In this document: in pieces, positions 22,082 through 32,799 of the stretch
Numbering within the stretch: position 1 is the stretch's first letter
Layout: every line of letters starts with the position of its first letter
Origin: Tetrastigma voinierianum
Taxonomy: Eukaryota; Streptophyta; Magnoliopsida; Vitales; Vitaceae
DNA length: 64,000 bases
Direction of reading: 5' to 3'
Assembly: GCA_016808115.1 (NCBI GenBank)
Contig: JAEQBH010003856.1
Span: 186,001 to 250,000 of the forward strand
Translations under genes and position numbers: made by a program
Notes under the pieces: generated by a model
Database searches by the model: none
What the model was told of the DNA's origin: nothing
Seen by the model: only the letters and a program-made list of their open reading frames with translations

Positions 22082-23893
22082 TGTAAGACCTGAAAATTCC
22101 ATTTTACGAAAAATAATCATCGTAATTTAGGTAAAATCCAAAATTTTAGATCTCTGGATAGTGAAAGCAGGACTTCAACATTGGAAATTGTCTCGTGAAA
22201 TCTAGCTACCATGAAATTTGGTTGAATTAAAACGATGGCAGATTTCACGTTTTTGAAACATACAAGATGTTGGTGTGTAAAGGTTGAAGACATGTGATGT
22301 GACAAAAGTCACCCACTACATGTACTCTTGTGACACATGTTGCAATATTAGAGAGATGATGGAAATGGATAGCCGAGATTATGCAAAGTGTCAGAAATCC
22401 AAAGCTTAGGGATATGATGGGAATTTTTGGAATGTTTAATGAGGAAAAAGACAAAAGTTGAATAGTTATCTTCTCCAAAACAAAAGAGAAAACGTGCAGG
22501 GGCTGGATTTTGATGCAGTAAGCTTGGGTTTGTGATTTTAGAGAGAGAAGGTGTGCCTTCTCTGGAATTCTGATTGATCGAGCAGTCGGTTTCGACAATT
22601 AAGTAAGAAGTTGTTCTATCACGGCGAGAGTCAGCGTGGACACTGTTTGGTAGAGTTGAGCAACTCGAGAGGTAGGGATCTTTCTCTTGTGATATTTTTT
22701 GTTAGAGTCATGTTTATGGTTGGGATGATCTGAGGCTTGATTTGGCGAAGTAAGCTGGAATCTCTCAAAACCTTTGAAGCAGTGGAGAAAATCCCAGGAA
22801 TTTGATGAGTCAGTGATGAGCGATGGCAAAGGGTTTCCTTTGTTCATGTGAATAACAACATGATTTTCTTGGTGTGAATGTGTTTTGTAAGTGATTCAAA
22901 ATGGTGCTTGTGTTTCCTGTTGGCGTGAGCTAATTTTGGTGTTATTGATGTGAATTTAATAACATGATTGTTGTGAGTAAATTATGTTAATATATGCATG
23001 TGAATTATATTAGCATGAATATGTGGAAATTGGCATAATGCATTCCATATGCACTAGGGCACCCTAGAATATTAGGAGTGAGTGCGTGATATGAAAGAAA
23101 ACAAAAACAAAATTTGTTTGTGAAAGGAATTTCAAAGGAAGATTTTTCGGAGAATTGGGTTGGGAGATTGTCCAACATTTCGATCGGAGGAATGTGAATG
23201 CCATGGAAAGTTCTCGACAAATTCGCCTGGAGGGTGAAGTCTGATATTTTCACAAGCTGGTAAGCTGTGTTTGAAAGTCAAAAAACTTTTGTTTTGACGT
23301 ATTTTTTCTCATACATGAAAGCAGCGAGGAGTGTGAAGGAGTTGAGTGACTCGAGACATGGGATTGGGCATGTAGACATTCGAGTGGAGTTCGTAGAAAT
23401 TGTGAATATGATTGTTTGCCGTAACATGTGCACTTAAGTGGGGAGTAGCAGGGTAGAGAAATTATCATTTGTTGAGGAACTGCTCGCTCTGTCGAGGATC
23501 ACCATTTCGAATCTGAGGAGCGATCGCGGGAGCGGCACTCATTAGAGGCCATTTTAGAAGAAAGCCGGGTTGTGGCTTTGGTATTCGATTTTGTATAACA
23601 TGTATTAAAATTTTAAATTTTAATATATGTTGAATTAAGAGTAATGTAAAAACTCTTGAACCATGTAATAAATTTGGTTGATATATATTTTGTGAGTATT
23701 GATGCAGGGGCCCAAGTGACCATTATTTTACTCGCCTGTGGACCCTGTGTGATCATTGTGAACTGTTTGGGACAAGTTTTGTATTTGGGTAGAGGCTCCG
23801 TATAAGGAGACTCTGCTAGATTTTAAATGAGTGTCGGTTCACCCGAAGCGTCATGAGTATTCAGCGGGTTGACGGGTTTGTCAACGGATTACA
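22082..23893 (+). mobile_element. Possible solo gypsy-type LTR
   Basis: Opens TGTAAGACCTGAAAATTCC and closes ...ACGGATTACA, the terminal style of long gypsy LTRs in this window. No coding sequence or primer site is attached. Flanks are GATTC/T and GATTT, an imperfect match, and the length of about 1.8 kb fits an LTR. No second copy in the window confirms the ends. Confidence 0.35.
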
Positions 23894-24806
23894 GATTTTG
23901 GAGCATCATGACTGTATCGGCAGATGTGTGTGTTTTGTTGTAATGTTATAATAGGTATCAATGAACACACAAAATTGTTTGACGGATAACTATCAAAAAA
24001 AAATTTGACCAGACATCTACTTTGAACCATCCGGTAGGGGAAAAATAAAGGAAAATAAAACCAAACTCGAATCCCATCAACAATTTCTTGCATTTTTTTT
24101 CCCATTTGTATCCTAAGAGTAACCATATGAGTGGAAGTGTAAGTGTGCTAGCCTCCCTCATGCTCGATCTCGATTCCCGTATAATTTTATTTATCATGCG
24201 CTTTATGGTCATGGCCTGAATATCACCATCGATATTACCAACATTTCGTTGATATTCCCGTTGTGTGATTAAGATCAGGAGCCCTCTTATCATTTTCTTA
24301 ATCTTTTAGATATGATTTCAAGATATGAATTATATTTTTAATATGAGAGTGAATTGCCGTGATTCCACCGAAATTCCATCGAAATGGTCCGGGATGTCGT
24401 GTATCGCTGATTTTGGGGATATATTGATGATACTGCTGAGTGCTGATGGCCTACCTTAAAGGATTGAAGATGCTGATGGCCAACCTTAAGGATTGAATTA
24501 TATCTTTTTGTTTTTATTCCTAATCTAATCGCCTCAAAGACCTGCGGAAAATCGTAACACAAAGTCTAACTCCTGAGTTTCGAAGCCTGGGGATGTAGAT
24601 GATCGTAAGATCAAATATTTCCTAAGCAGAGGGTTTTTAACATTGTTTTCTAAGTTTAATTATAAATTCAAAGAAGTGTTTCACACTTGCAAGTATTAAT
24701 AGAGATATGCAAGTGGAAATCTTATTTGTTTCACGTGATTCGATTTTGCATACCGGCGAAAGAGCCCTGTGACGTGTCTTCTAGGGGAATCATGATGTCA
24801 AATACA
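23894..24806. other. Unassigned sequence with a small tandem duplication
   Basis: No gene recognised. A ~29-bp sequence with core GCTGATGGCC and ACCTTAAAGGATTGAA occurs twice in tandem at about 24442-24497. Confidence 0.4.
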
Positions 24807-24816
24807 CTGTTTGTTT

Positions 24817-24938
24817 GTTTATTTGTTTTTTGATAGGTAATTTTTTTTTCCTTTTTCTTTGGTCCACATAGGTACCCAAACCTGGAACCTCCCATAACCC
24901 CATCCTGTCCCTTTATCACTTTAGCTATGCCTCAAGGG
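24817..24938 (-). mobile_element. tRNA-derived SINE, 10-bp target duplication
   Basis: The minus strand begins CCCTTGAGGCATAGCTAAAGTG, which resembles a polymerase III A box, and continues to GGAGGTTCCAGGTTTGG, which resembles a B box. It ends in an A-rich tail with TTACCTATCAAAAAAC. CTGTTTGTTT flanks it at 24807-24816 and 24939-24948. About 120 bp with A/B boxes, an A-rich tail and a 10-bp duplication fits a short SINE mobilised by LINE enzymes. Confidence 0.7.
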
Positions 24939-24948
24939 CTGTTTGTTT

Positions 24949-25379
24949 CATCCTTAATATTTTGGTGGTGTCAAAATGCAGTCAGGTGGATCCTATAGTG
25001 GCATCTTTTCTGTGAGGGAGCGCTTGGAGTAATCTCAGCCTTGATGGTTGTTGAAATAAATAATGTGAAACAGTAGGAGAAAAAAAGATGCAAATACTTC
25101 CTTAGAACTGGTATGCATTTTGGGATCTCTCTCATTTCAAAAGAGCCAAGTTTTAGGCTTTTCACTTTCATATGCCTTTACCGCCATAGCTTTGAAATGC
25201 CTTTTGTTTATGCATTTTGTCTATATGCATGTTCCGCCTCGGGCTTACGTGAGTCCAGTTAAAATCCATGTGGTCGATCATGGACTTACCAGATAACCTT
25301 ATTCTTTGTTCGGGTGTTATTAACTCTTTCAATAATCGAAACTAACAAGCAAAGTAATTTTCATCATAGGTTGTTGCCT
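24949..25379. other. Sequence upstream of the CACTA remnant
   Basis: No 5' CACTA terminus, gene or other element was recognised here. Confidence 0.35.
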
Positions 25380-25899
25380 CACTCTTAAAAAATGTTCATA
25401 GATGATCACCAAGACTTTCGAGCAAATGACTTTACAAGGATGGGTATATCTGAAGAACATTCTCGTAACACTAAGGATTTGTATTTCGAGGATTTTAAGG
25501 CAATATTTCTTTCAATATTGTAATTTTAAAATATAAAATGAGTTTGTACTAACTATTTGTTTTTTTTTTCAAATTTATAGAAATATTTTCGAGTGATCAA
25601 AAAATAAGTGGCATAGTCAGGATTCTTCGAGATAAACATGCGCCTATTAGGTACAAGAGCTCTTATTCGACCATTACAATGCTAAACTAAGCCGGCTTAT
25701 ACTGGCGATATTTGGAAGGCTTGGAATGATGGATTCAATAAGTCTGAGTACATAGCAAGAGCACGACAAAACAAGCTAAATCAGCAAGTCAACTTGCCAC
25801 TCATACCGGAGGATCTATCACATTCTTCACATGCCTAAAGCATTGTTAGGTTTTTACGATAAGAAATTTGTTACAATAATATTTTAATTGTGTGATCAC

Positions 25900-25901
<2 letters not shown>

Positions 25902-25981
<80 letters not shown>
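25902..25981. repeat. (TA)n microsatellite
   Basis: About 40 TA units without interruption, inside the CACTA remnant. The overlapping IYIYIY open frame is an artefact of this repeat. Confidence 0.95.
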
Positions 25982-25983
<2 letters not shown>

Positions 25984-25985
25984 AG

Positions 25986-26010
25986 TTTTTTTTTTTTTTT
26001 TTTTTTTTTT
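25986..26010. repeat. Poly-T tract
   Basis: Twenty-five consecutive T residues immediately after the TA repeat. Confidence 0.95.
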
Positions 26011-26924
26011 GAACTCACAGGAAGATATTGGGAAAGAAGCTTCAGCATAATTAATAAATGCTTATCTCGCAATCATACTAAAAGGAGTGATACTCATTCG
26101 TCAATGAGAAAGCCAAAGCTTTGAATATTAGCATCTTAATTACGTTTCAATGTTTTATTATATTAATAGTTAATTCTTTCTATTACTAAATTATAAATTT
26201 TAATGTAATGTGTTGTTGAAGTGCAGGATGATTTCTATTCGATCATTTGAGAGATGTCCTAAACTGTGAGGAGGGGTCATCCGAACCTCTTCCGGGGCTT
26301 GATACAATGAAATTTTTGTTAAAATGTCAGATCAAGAAATCGGTGACCATACGATATCGGGCTCGAAATATCAACATATTGCAACATTGCCTCTTTTAGT
26401 GGCACTTCACCTGCGACAGGTCATAGCCATGGGTTAGAGGATCAATTGCAGCATGTGCATGAAGAGAATAAGTTGTTACATGATCAGTTTAAGGATTTGC
26501 AGGGCCAACACCAAAAAATGCAGGAGCAAAAGGAAAAAATACAGGAGCAAAACCAAAAATGCAGAGGAGATGCATGTGACAAATGCATAGCTGACCAAAA
26601 ATTTCAAGAGATGCAAGACCCGATGCAGAGTAGATGAAAGCAAAGTCACACTTGTTTTCATGGTACTTTAGAAAACCGATCGTGATAATGATCGTAGCTA
26701 TATTCTATAATCAATATTACCATTCTTTGTTATTTAAGAATACTAATATTTTATAATTAATTAAAAGTATTGTGTATTTCAACTTATTTAATGATATCTA
26801 TTAATTTAACTACTAAACTACATCTTAATGATTACATATGCACAGTTTTGAATGACAATAAGATCAGATGAAAGTCAAGACAAGCTTCAAGAAAATATTG
26901 GTGATATATGTATTATAATGTAGA

Positions 26925-27433
26925 TGGATTTTTCCGTCTCTGATTAGAAATAAAGATGGAATTTTTCCATCTCAAATATGAGACAACTTTAGAGATGAAA
27001 AATTTCGGTCTTTGATATGAGATGGAAAACTCGCTCATCAAAGATGGAATGTTCTCGCCTCTCGATTAGAGATTTAAATTTTTTGAGACCAAAATTCTAT
27101 GTTCGACAGACCGATTATTTCTTGCCAGGATTGGGGACATGGACTTATTCGGTCTTTGATAAGAAATGGAACAAAATATGTCTTTGATTAAAGACAAAAT
27201 TGGTCATTGGGAATTAGAGATGGATAATAATCTGTCTCTATTTAGAAACGGAAAATCCGTCTCTTATTACAGCATATAATCTTTCTGTATTCCACGTAGA
27301 TGGATTGTAGACGAAAGGAATCATGTACTCGCTTTTAAGATCGGGAGATCAAATTCTAACTGGCCTGAATTCGTTTCAAACTGGACAGAGACTTTCGAAT
27401 TGTCCATCCCTAAATAGAGGTTTTTTTGTAGTG
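26925..27433. repeat. CACTA right subterminal repeat region and terminus
   Basis: Many copies of GAGATGGAA/GAGACGGAA and their complements TTTCCATCTC/TCCGTCTC in both orientations, closing with GTAGTG. Subterminal repeats of this kind are the binding platform for CACTA accessory proteins. The following TTA (27434-27436) would be the 3-bp target duplication. Confidence 0.75.
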
Positions 27434-28157
27434 TTACAAGTGATATTCTAACCTCTGACTTCAAGGTTCCCTTTTGAGTGACAACAGAAGTGTTTTCCTA
27501 AGGCATAAGGACCATCTGGTGATTTGTTAGTTTAATATTTAAAGGTTTCATCTCAGTTTGAAAGAATGTTTGTGCTTTTGTTGTTAGGAGTGATTGTTTT
27601 AGTCAAATTGTAGATAGAGGTACCAATTACATTGAAGGAGAGTTGTGTTATGGAGGCAAGGTGACTTCAGTCCTAAGAAATGGTTGATGGGTATTGGTTT
27701 AGGAAAGACAACCAAATCTTAGAGAAAATCAGATCCTAAAAGTAGCTGTTTAGACACATTGACCTGGTGTAGGAATATGAAGATCTAAATGGTGAAATGT
27801 ATGGTGTTTGAAGGTATTTCAAGACTAGTATTATGCTCTTGGACAAATCCAAAATTAAAGCCCATAAATATGCTGTTTTTGAACAATATGCAAATTGATG
27901 ATCATAACACTGATCCCACTCATATTGTTTATTAAATCTCAATGAAACCTTTAATTCCTTTAGATTTAAATATCTTTTCAATTAAAGGAAAATTGACAGA
28001 AACACTTTTATTTTAGTTATGCTAGTTAATCACACTCATTAAGTTAGAGGTTCAAATAATGATGATCTTGAATAGTAGGGGTACTTGATCTTTAATTTTT
28101 CTTATCAATCCGTGTGGGAATGATATCTGGACTTATAATCCACTTTATTACTTGTTG
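27434..28157. other. Flank between the CACTA end and gypsy-1
   Basis: No gene recognised. This is the left target flank of gypsy-1; its continuation is expected after 38802. The part near 28100-28157 (GTGTGGGAATGATATCTGGA) resembles untranslated sequence of Athila/Tat-type elements. Confidence 0.4.
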
Positions 28158-28934
28158 ACCTATGTAATACCCCGAAATATACCCTAGTTGTTTTCAACAT
28201 GTTAGGGTATTATGTCGGCATAAATTGAAATTTTCGTAAAATAACTGCGGAAATATAGAGATTTATAAAACAGGAAATTGACCGAGTTATAAAGAAACAA
28301 AACACGTAATTTGTCAAAATGGGCATCAAAGACATGGATTGTAAATTAGAGGCCAAAATACCATTTCTAGGAAATTGGAATACAAATAGTTAAAAGTGAA
28401 GAAGAGCAAAAAATGCTAAATAACATAGTAGTAATTATAAAGAGATGTGGGAGACAAAATGCATTTTTTGGTCTCCAAACAAGGCCAACTTCACGGGAGG
28501 AGAGGAAGAGGGAGGAGAAGAAGAGGAAGGAGAAAGAAGAAGGAAGAAGGAGATCAAGCGAGTATGGATGCTTGACTTTGGTATGAATTTTGTATGGAAT
28601 TCTCAAGTTTTATGTGAAGGTCCATGCACTTGTATGGCTAGGAGCTTGCCAAAACCTATGGTTGTTAGGATTACATCCTAACCAAAGTTTTCTTGAAAGT
28701 AAGGTTGCTAAAATTCTAAATGGAACAAGATTGGTATGAAATCCTCATTTGAGGAGGATTCATGGTAATTTTGTTAGGGTTTACAACAAACCCTAAGTAA
28801 CCTTTATAATTGGTTTATGCATGGGTTATAACCCATAATATAGTTGTTTTGGGAGGAATTCATGATAGGCTTTTGATCTATGGATGAAAGTGTATGAAAA
28901 AGGGGAGAAAATATACATTCTGGGCATTTTCGGG

Positions 28935-29036
28935 TGAAGTGTACCGGTACACCTTGGTAATACCGAGTACACTTCAGGTTCACAGTCATTTTTGGCGATA
29001 TTATGCCGTACACGTTAGACCTATACCGGTACACCC
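28935..29036. repeat. ACCGGT palindrome cluster of LTR-A (degraded)
   Basis: GTGTACCGGTACAC at about 28938 and TATACCGGTACACC near 29020 remain. Two further sites seen in LTR-B are mutated here. Confidence 0.7.
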
Positions 29037-29714
29037 TGTTCTGTTTTTCCTATTTCGACCAGTTTTCGTAGTTTGCTATAACTTGTTCATTTCTTATCCG
29101 ATTTGAGTGATTCAAGTGGTCAATTAAAATAGACTTCAAGGAGAATCAAACATCAAGAAATAGGAATCGTCAAATTATGATTCTAGGTGGCCCAAATATT
29201 CACTCAAAGTGGGGCTATATGCAATCCAATTCCTGCATCAGTCTTGAACATAGAGTAGTCCGGGTTGTTTCGGACGTAACTTGAGTTTTGGTGCTCAGGT
29301 GGAGTGATTGATTCCAGTTGGGGCCAGAACCCTTAGCACCTTAGCTATAAATGAGTACAAAGATATAGTGCCAAATATGAAGTTAAGACCCCAAAAAAGT
29401 GAGTATTTCAAACTGTCCTTTGGGTAAAATCGGTAAAATGACTAGTTGGCATGAAAATGCCATAACTTTAGTTTGGATGATCTGATTGGATTGATTCCAA
29501 TTCCTGGGTAAAGTAGATTCATAGAAGAATAAGAATAAATGAATAAGGTGTGATTACATACGCATCATACTTTACCAGTATATGAAATCTGATCACAGTA
29601 AATGAACATATGATGTGAAATAAGAATGCCTTATTATAAAATAGTAAGTTCTTGAACTCATATAATTATAAAATGCCTAAGACTGAATTTAGTGATGATG
29701 GGCGCTCTTTGTTC

Positions 29715-30065
29715 GTTGTGCCAGGTACTCACATTAGTACTTTCCGGCACTCTGATTAGTGCCGGTACTCGATTAGTGCTCTTGCCTCCTTTGTTACGAT
29801 TAGTACTTGGTACTCTGGTAGTGCTCGGGCACCGATTGAATGCGCCGGTACTCATGTTAGTGCTCGGCACTCCTGACCGTACTCCGGCACTCACTGTTTA
29901 GATGCTGGGCACTCGTTTAATGCCCGGTACTCGATTGAGTGCTCACTCTGTTTTGAATTATTGCCGGTACTCTACGGTAAGTGCTACGGCACTCTTGTCG
30001 GAGTTAAATTACTCACGACACTCCTTTATCCTGATTAAGTGCACTCTGAGCCTCTGTTCGATGTC
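29715..30065. repeat. Degenerate CGGCACTC/GGTACTC tandem array of LTR-A
   Basis: A unit of roughly 20-25 bp built from CGG(C/T)ACTC, TGATTAGT and (G/A)TGCT is repeated more than ten times with variation. The matching array in LTR-B is at 37670-38030. Confidence 0.7.
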
Positions 30066-30856
30066 GGCAAATCTGCTTTGTGCTACGACATATTATGCTT
30101 TATAGTATCTTTGGATACTTATTATTGATGTCTTACACTTTATTAATCTTGAATGCAGGTATTTCCACAATTATATGATAATAACTTTGAAGAATGAATA
30201 AGAGGAAATGAGTGTATCGTTCGATCTGTAATACCTGCGAGGTATTTACACGGTCTTAGGTAAGCTACATAACTCCTACGGGAGATGAATAAATATAAGT
30301 CACATGTCTGAGTATAAGTCGATGTAGTACCTACGAACCCCAGTATAATGAACTTTTTGTATGTAGTACCTACGGGTACTTTATATAAGAATAAGCATAA
30401 ATAATTGTATAAATCCATGATATGAATGCATGTAATTTCCAATATACATTATTGTTATATCTTTGAACATAAATGTCATATATCTATATGTTTCCCACTA
30501 GCGTAAAAACATACGGGTTTTAATCCGTGTAGATTACGGAGAGAAAGGCGTCCGAAATTCCGCATTTTACCGGGCCAACACATTAGTAGGGGTTCATCAA
30601 CACATGGGTTCAGCGCTCTGATCAATAATTGTAAATGTATAGTTTTTGAATATGTAATGGGACTCAGTACTGTATATGTGTGACACTGTAAACACCACTA
30701 CGGTGGTAGTTTTATTTTGGACTTTTGTATATGATGTTGATATATTATAAGACTTGGATATGCAGTGTCTAATTAAGCGATAAAGAGTCGATTATATAGT
30801 CGCGTCCGGAGCAGGTTCGGATCCATGTCGAGTCGGGCTGGAATCAGGGCGTGACA

Positions 30857-31637
30857 ACCTATGCATTTGTAGTGATACAGACCAAATTGAATGCATAAAA
30901 ATGATTAAAGTCAAAAGAAGTAGAAATTATGGTTTGATATAATAAGTTTTTGGGTGCAGTTACAGGGGACTATAGTTAGTCCCTAGCAGAAGTATTACAA
31001 TATTTGTTGCAATCAAAATTTGGTCATCGATTATGGAAACAAGCTGTCACTCGTGAGGATGGGTCACGAGTCGTGTTCTTAGGTCGAACCTGATTTTCCC
31101 ACTCCATCACTCCCTTTGTCATCCGTCTTAAGTTTACCTAATTTCTCGTTTAATTTGATGTACGTGAGCAAGTGCTTTCGTGCATAAATGTTATATCTCA
31201 TTCTTCCTTGAATTTTGTCTTTTTTAGGATCTTATGGAAAAGCAGATTATTGGTAGAGGACGTGAGTTTAGGGCTCTATATTCTTGATCATGCAGTATCG
31301 AGACCTGTCGCTTGTTTTGGAGTTACTACACCATTTGAGATGCATTGTCGATTGGGCCACCCCTTTCTTCCCTTATTAAAAAAATTGTGTCCATAGTTTT
31401 CAAGTTTGTCGTCATTAGGTTGTGAGTCTTGCTAATTTGTGAAGCATCATTGTCTTCCTTCTAGTCCTAGAGTCAATAAATGAGCTAGTGATCTATTTAA
31501 ATTAGTCTATTCAGATGTGCGGGGTCTGTGTCTAGTTGTGTCCCCAACTGGGTTTCAATATTTTGTCACTTTTGTTGATGAATATTCACGAACCACTTGG
31601 TTATATCTAATGAAACACCGTTTTGAGTTATTTTCTC
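30857..31637 (+). repeat. Duplicated copy of the gypsy-1 3' flank (copia fragment)
   Basis: Starting at ACCTATGCA, this matches 38798-39572 nearly throughout and stops abruptly after GAGTTATTTTCTC. It encodes the end of copia protease, the pre-integrase domain (FEMHCRLGHPFLPLLKKL) and the start of integrase (VTFVDEYSRTTWLYLMKHR). It belongs to the target copia, not to gypsy-1, and is out of place between LTR-A and the gypsy interior. Confidence 0.85.
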
Positions 31638-31669
31638 TCCGGATGTCTTTGTTCTGTTTATTGTCTAGA

Positions 31670-32790
31670 ATGGATCCACCTCAGGAAGCTGTTGATGAAA
31701 CAGCTGAAAGCGTCAATCCTTTGGATCCATCTGTTTCCGGTCCATACGGGTGACGATGAATGAAAATGCTTGGTGAAGCATTGGTAAAAAGTCTCTCGGA
31801 ATATGGCGAGGGTCTTAGATCGACTCGTCGCCCCGTGGAGCTCCGAGGTGATGCTGTCTGACATGGAGTGGAAGAATTCCATGGTACAAGTATGGAAGAA
31901 TCAGATAAAGTAGAGTTTGGCGAAAACTTGAAAGGGTTTTAGATGAAACGAAATGTCAGTGGACCCGGTCACGTGTGCGGTTTTCATTCTTTGCCAAGGT
32001 GCGAGTTATGATTAGTGGGTGGTTTTGAGAAATCCACTAATCCCAAATCCAGTTACATGGGACTACTTCGTCACCCAGGGTTCCCAATACGAGTATGTCA
32101 CTGATGATTACAAGGAGTCAAAATGGAAGTAATTCTTAACTCTAAGACAAGGGAAATTGACAATGGCTGAATATGAGAAAGAATTCAGTCGCCTTAGAAA
32201 ATATGCACCGGAATCCGTTCTTACGGAAAAATTCAGATGTAGACAGTTTGAGGAGGGCACATAGGAGTCCTATCGAAAGGTACCTCACGGCTGTTGCCCG
32301 CTACAATTTGTCAATTTTTATCAGTTGGTCTGGCTAAAATTGAGAAATCTGGAAAATGAAAGAGTCAAAGAAAGAAAGAAAGAGAAAAAGTTCTCAAGAG
32401 GGGTTCCTCTTGAGGGGAAAAGACCTAGAGAGTCACGAGTTTGTCGGTCTGAGGATTCAGCTACCAAGGTGTAAAGGACAAGGACCTACCATGACACAAG
32501 GGTTCCGGTCGAGGGCATCTCGGCTAGACAGAGAAAAAGCATGTATGTCCACATTGCCATAATTATCATAGTGGTATTTGCGGGACGGGTGGCTGGGGGG
32601 TTGTTTACGTGTGGGGTACGAGGAACGTGACTGGTGTCGCGAGGATTGGGAAGTTCTAGAAATCCTCGAGTGATGGGAGGTCGAATGTACCTCACGGACT
32701 CGGAAGTAAGGGTAAGAGGGCGAAGTGGCTCGCAAGGTAGATGTAATGCTTGGAGACGGTGAATCGTCACGCTGTGCCTGACCACAACCA
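31670..32790 (+). pseudogene. gag: Gypsy-1 gag, broken
   Basis: After the abrupt junction at 31638, frames read MDPPQEAVDETAESVNPLDP and then, near 32152-32212, KLTMAEYEKEFSRLRKYAPE, a hallmark of gypsy retrotransposon gag. A basic stretch and a decayed C-rich zone around 32540-32640, where a zinc knuckle is expected, follow. Stops and shifts interrupt it throughout. Gag would build the particle. Confidence 0.75.
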
Positions 32791-32799
32791 CGAGCTTAT

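Larger units (their letters stand above)
25385..26636 (+). pseudogene. CACTA-associated transposase-like gene (Transposase_24-type), broken
   Basis: Exon-like pieces are separated by introns. After TTTATAG at about 25580 the reading gives KYFRVIKK-like sequence, then WKAWNDGFNKSEYIARARQN near 25707-25765, then LATHTGGSITFF near 25794-25830 in a shifted frame. This is the conserved SxxxxxNK...HTGGSI block of plant Transposase_24 proteins, which accompany CACTA transposases. A last piece at 26446-26637 (63 codons) reads HVHEENKLLHDQFKDLQGQH then QEQKEKIQEQNQK, a glutamine/glutamate/lysine-rich coiled coil as found at the C-terminus of these proteins. An intron near 25900-26010 has expanded into a (TA)n/poly-T tract. 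Confidence 0.65.
25380..27433 (+). mobile_element. Decayed CACTA (En/Spm-type) transposon, 5' end not found
   Basis: The right end is clear: 26925-27433 is packed with GAGACGGAA/TTCCGTCTC-type subterminal motifs and ends TTTTTTTGTAGTG at 27433, the reverse complement of a CACTACAAAAAAA terminus. Upstream lies coding debris of the plant CACTA accessory transposase family. The matching left terminus was not found between 23.9 and 25.4 kb, so the element is 5'-truncated or its start has decayed. Confidence 0.75.
28163..30856 (+). repeat. Gypsy-1 LTR-A
   Basis: TGTAATACCCCGAAATATACC...GGGCGTGACA, 2694 bp. Flanked on both sides by ACCTA, as a solo LTR would be. Contains the ~190-bp-spaced modules, the ACCGGT palindromes and the CGGCACTC array described separately. 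Confidence 0.9.

Noticed and set aside
25888..26124. 78-codon frame rich in alternating Ile-Tyr
   Set aside because: It is the translation of the (TA)n repeat and the poly-T tract.
29658..29901. Frames across the CGGCACTC array
   Set aside because: Repetitive translation of a short DNA repeat, open on both strands for that reason.
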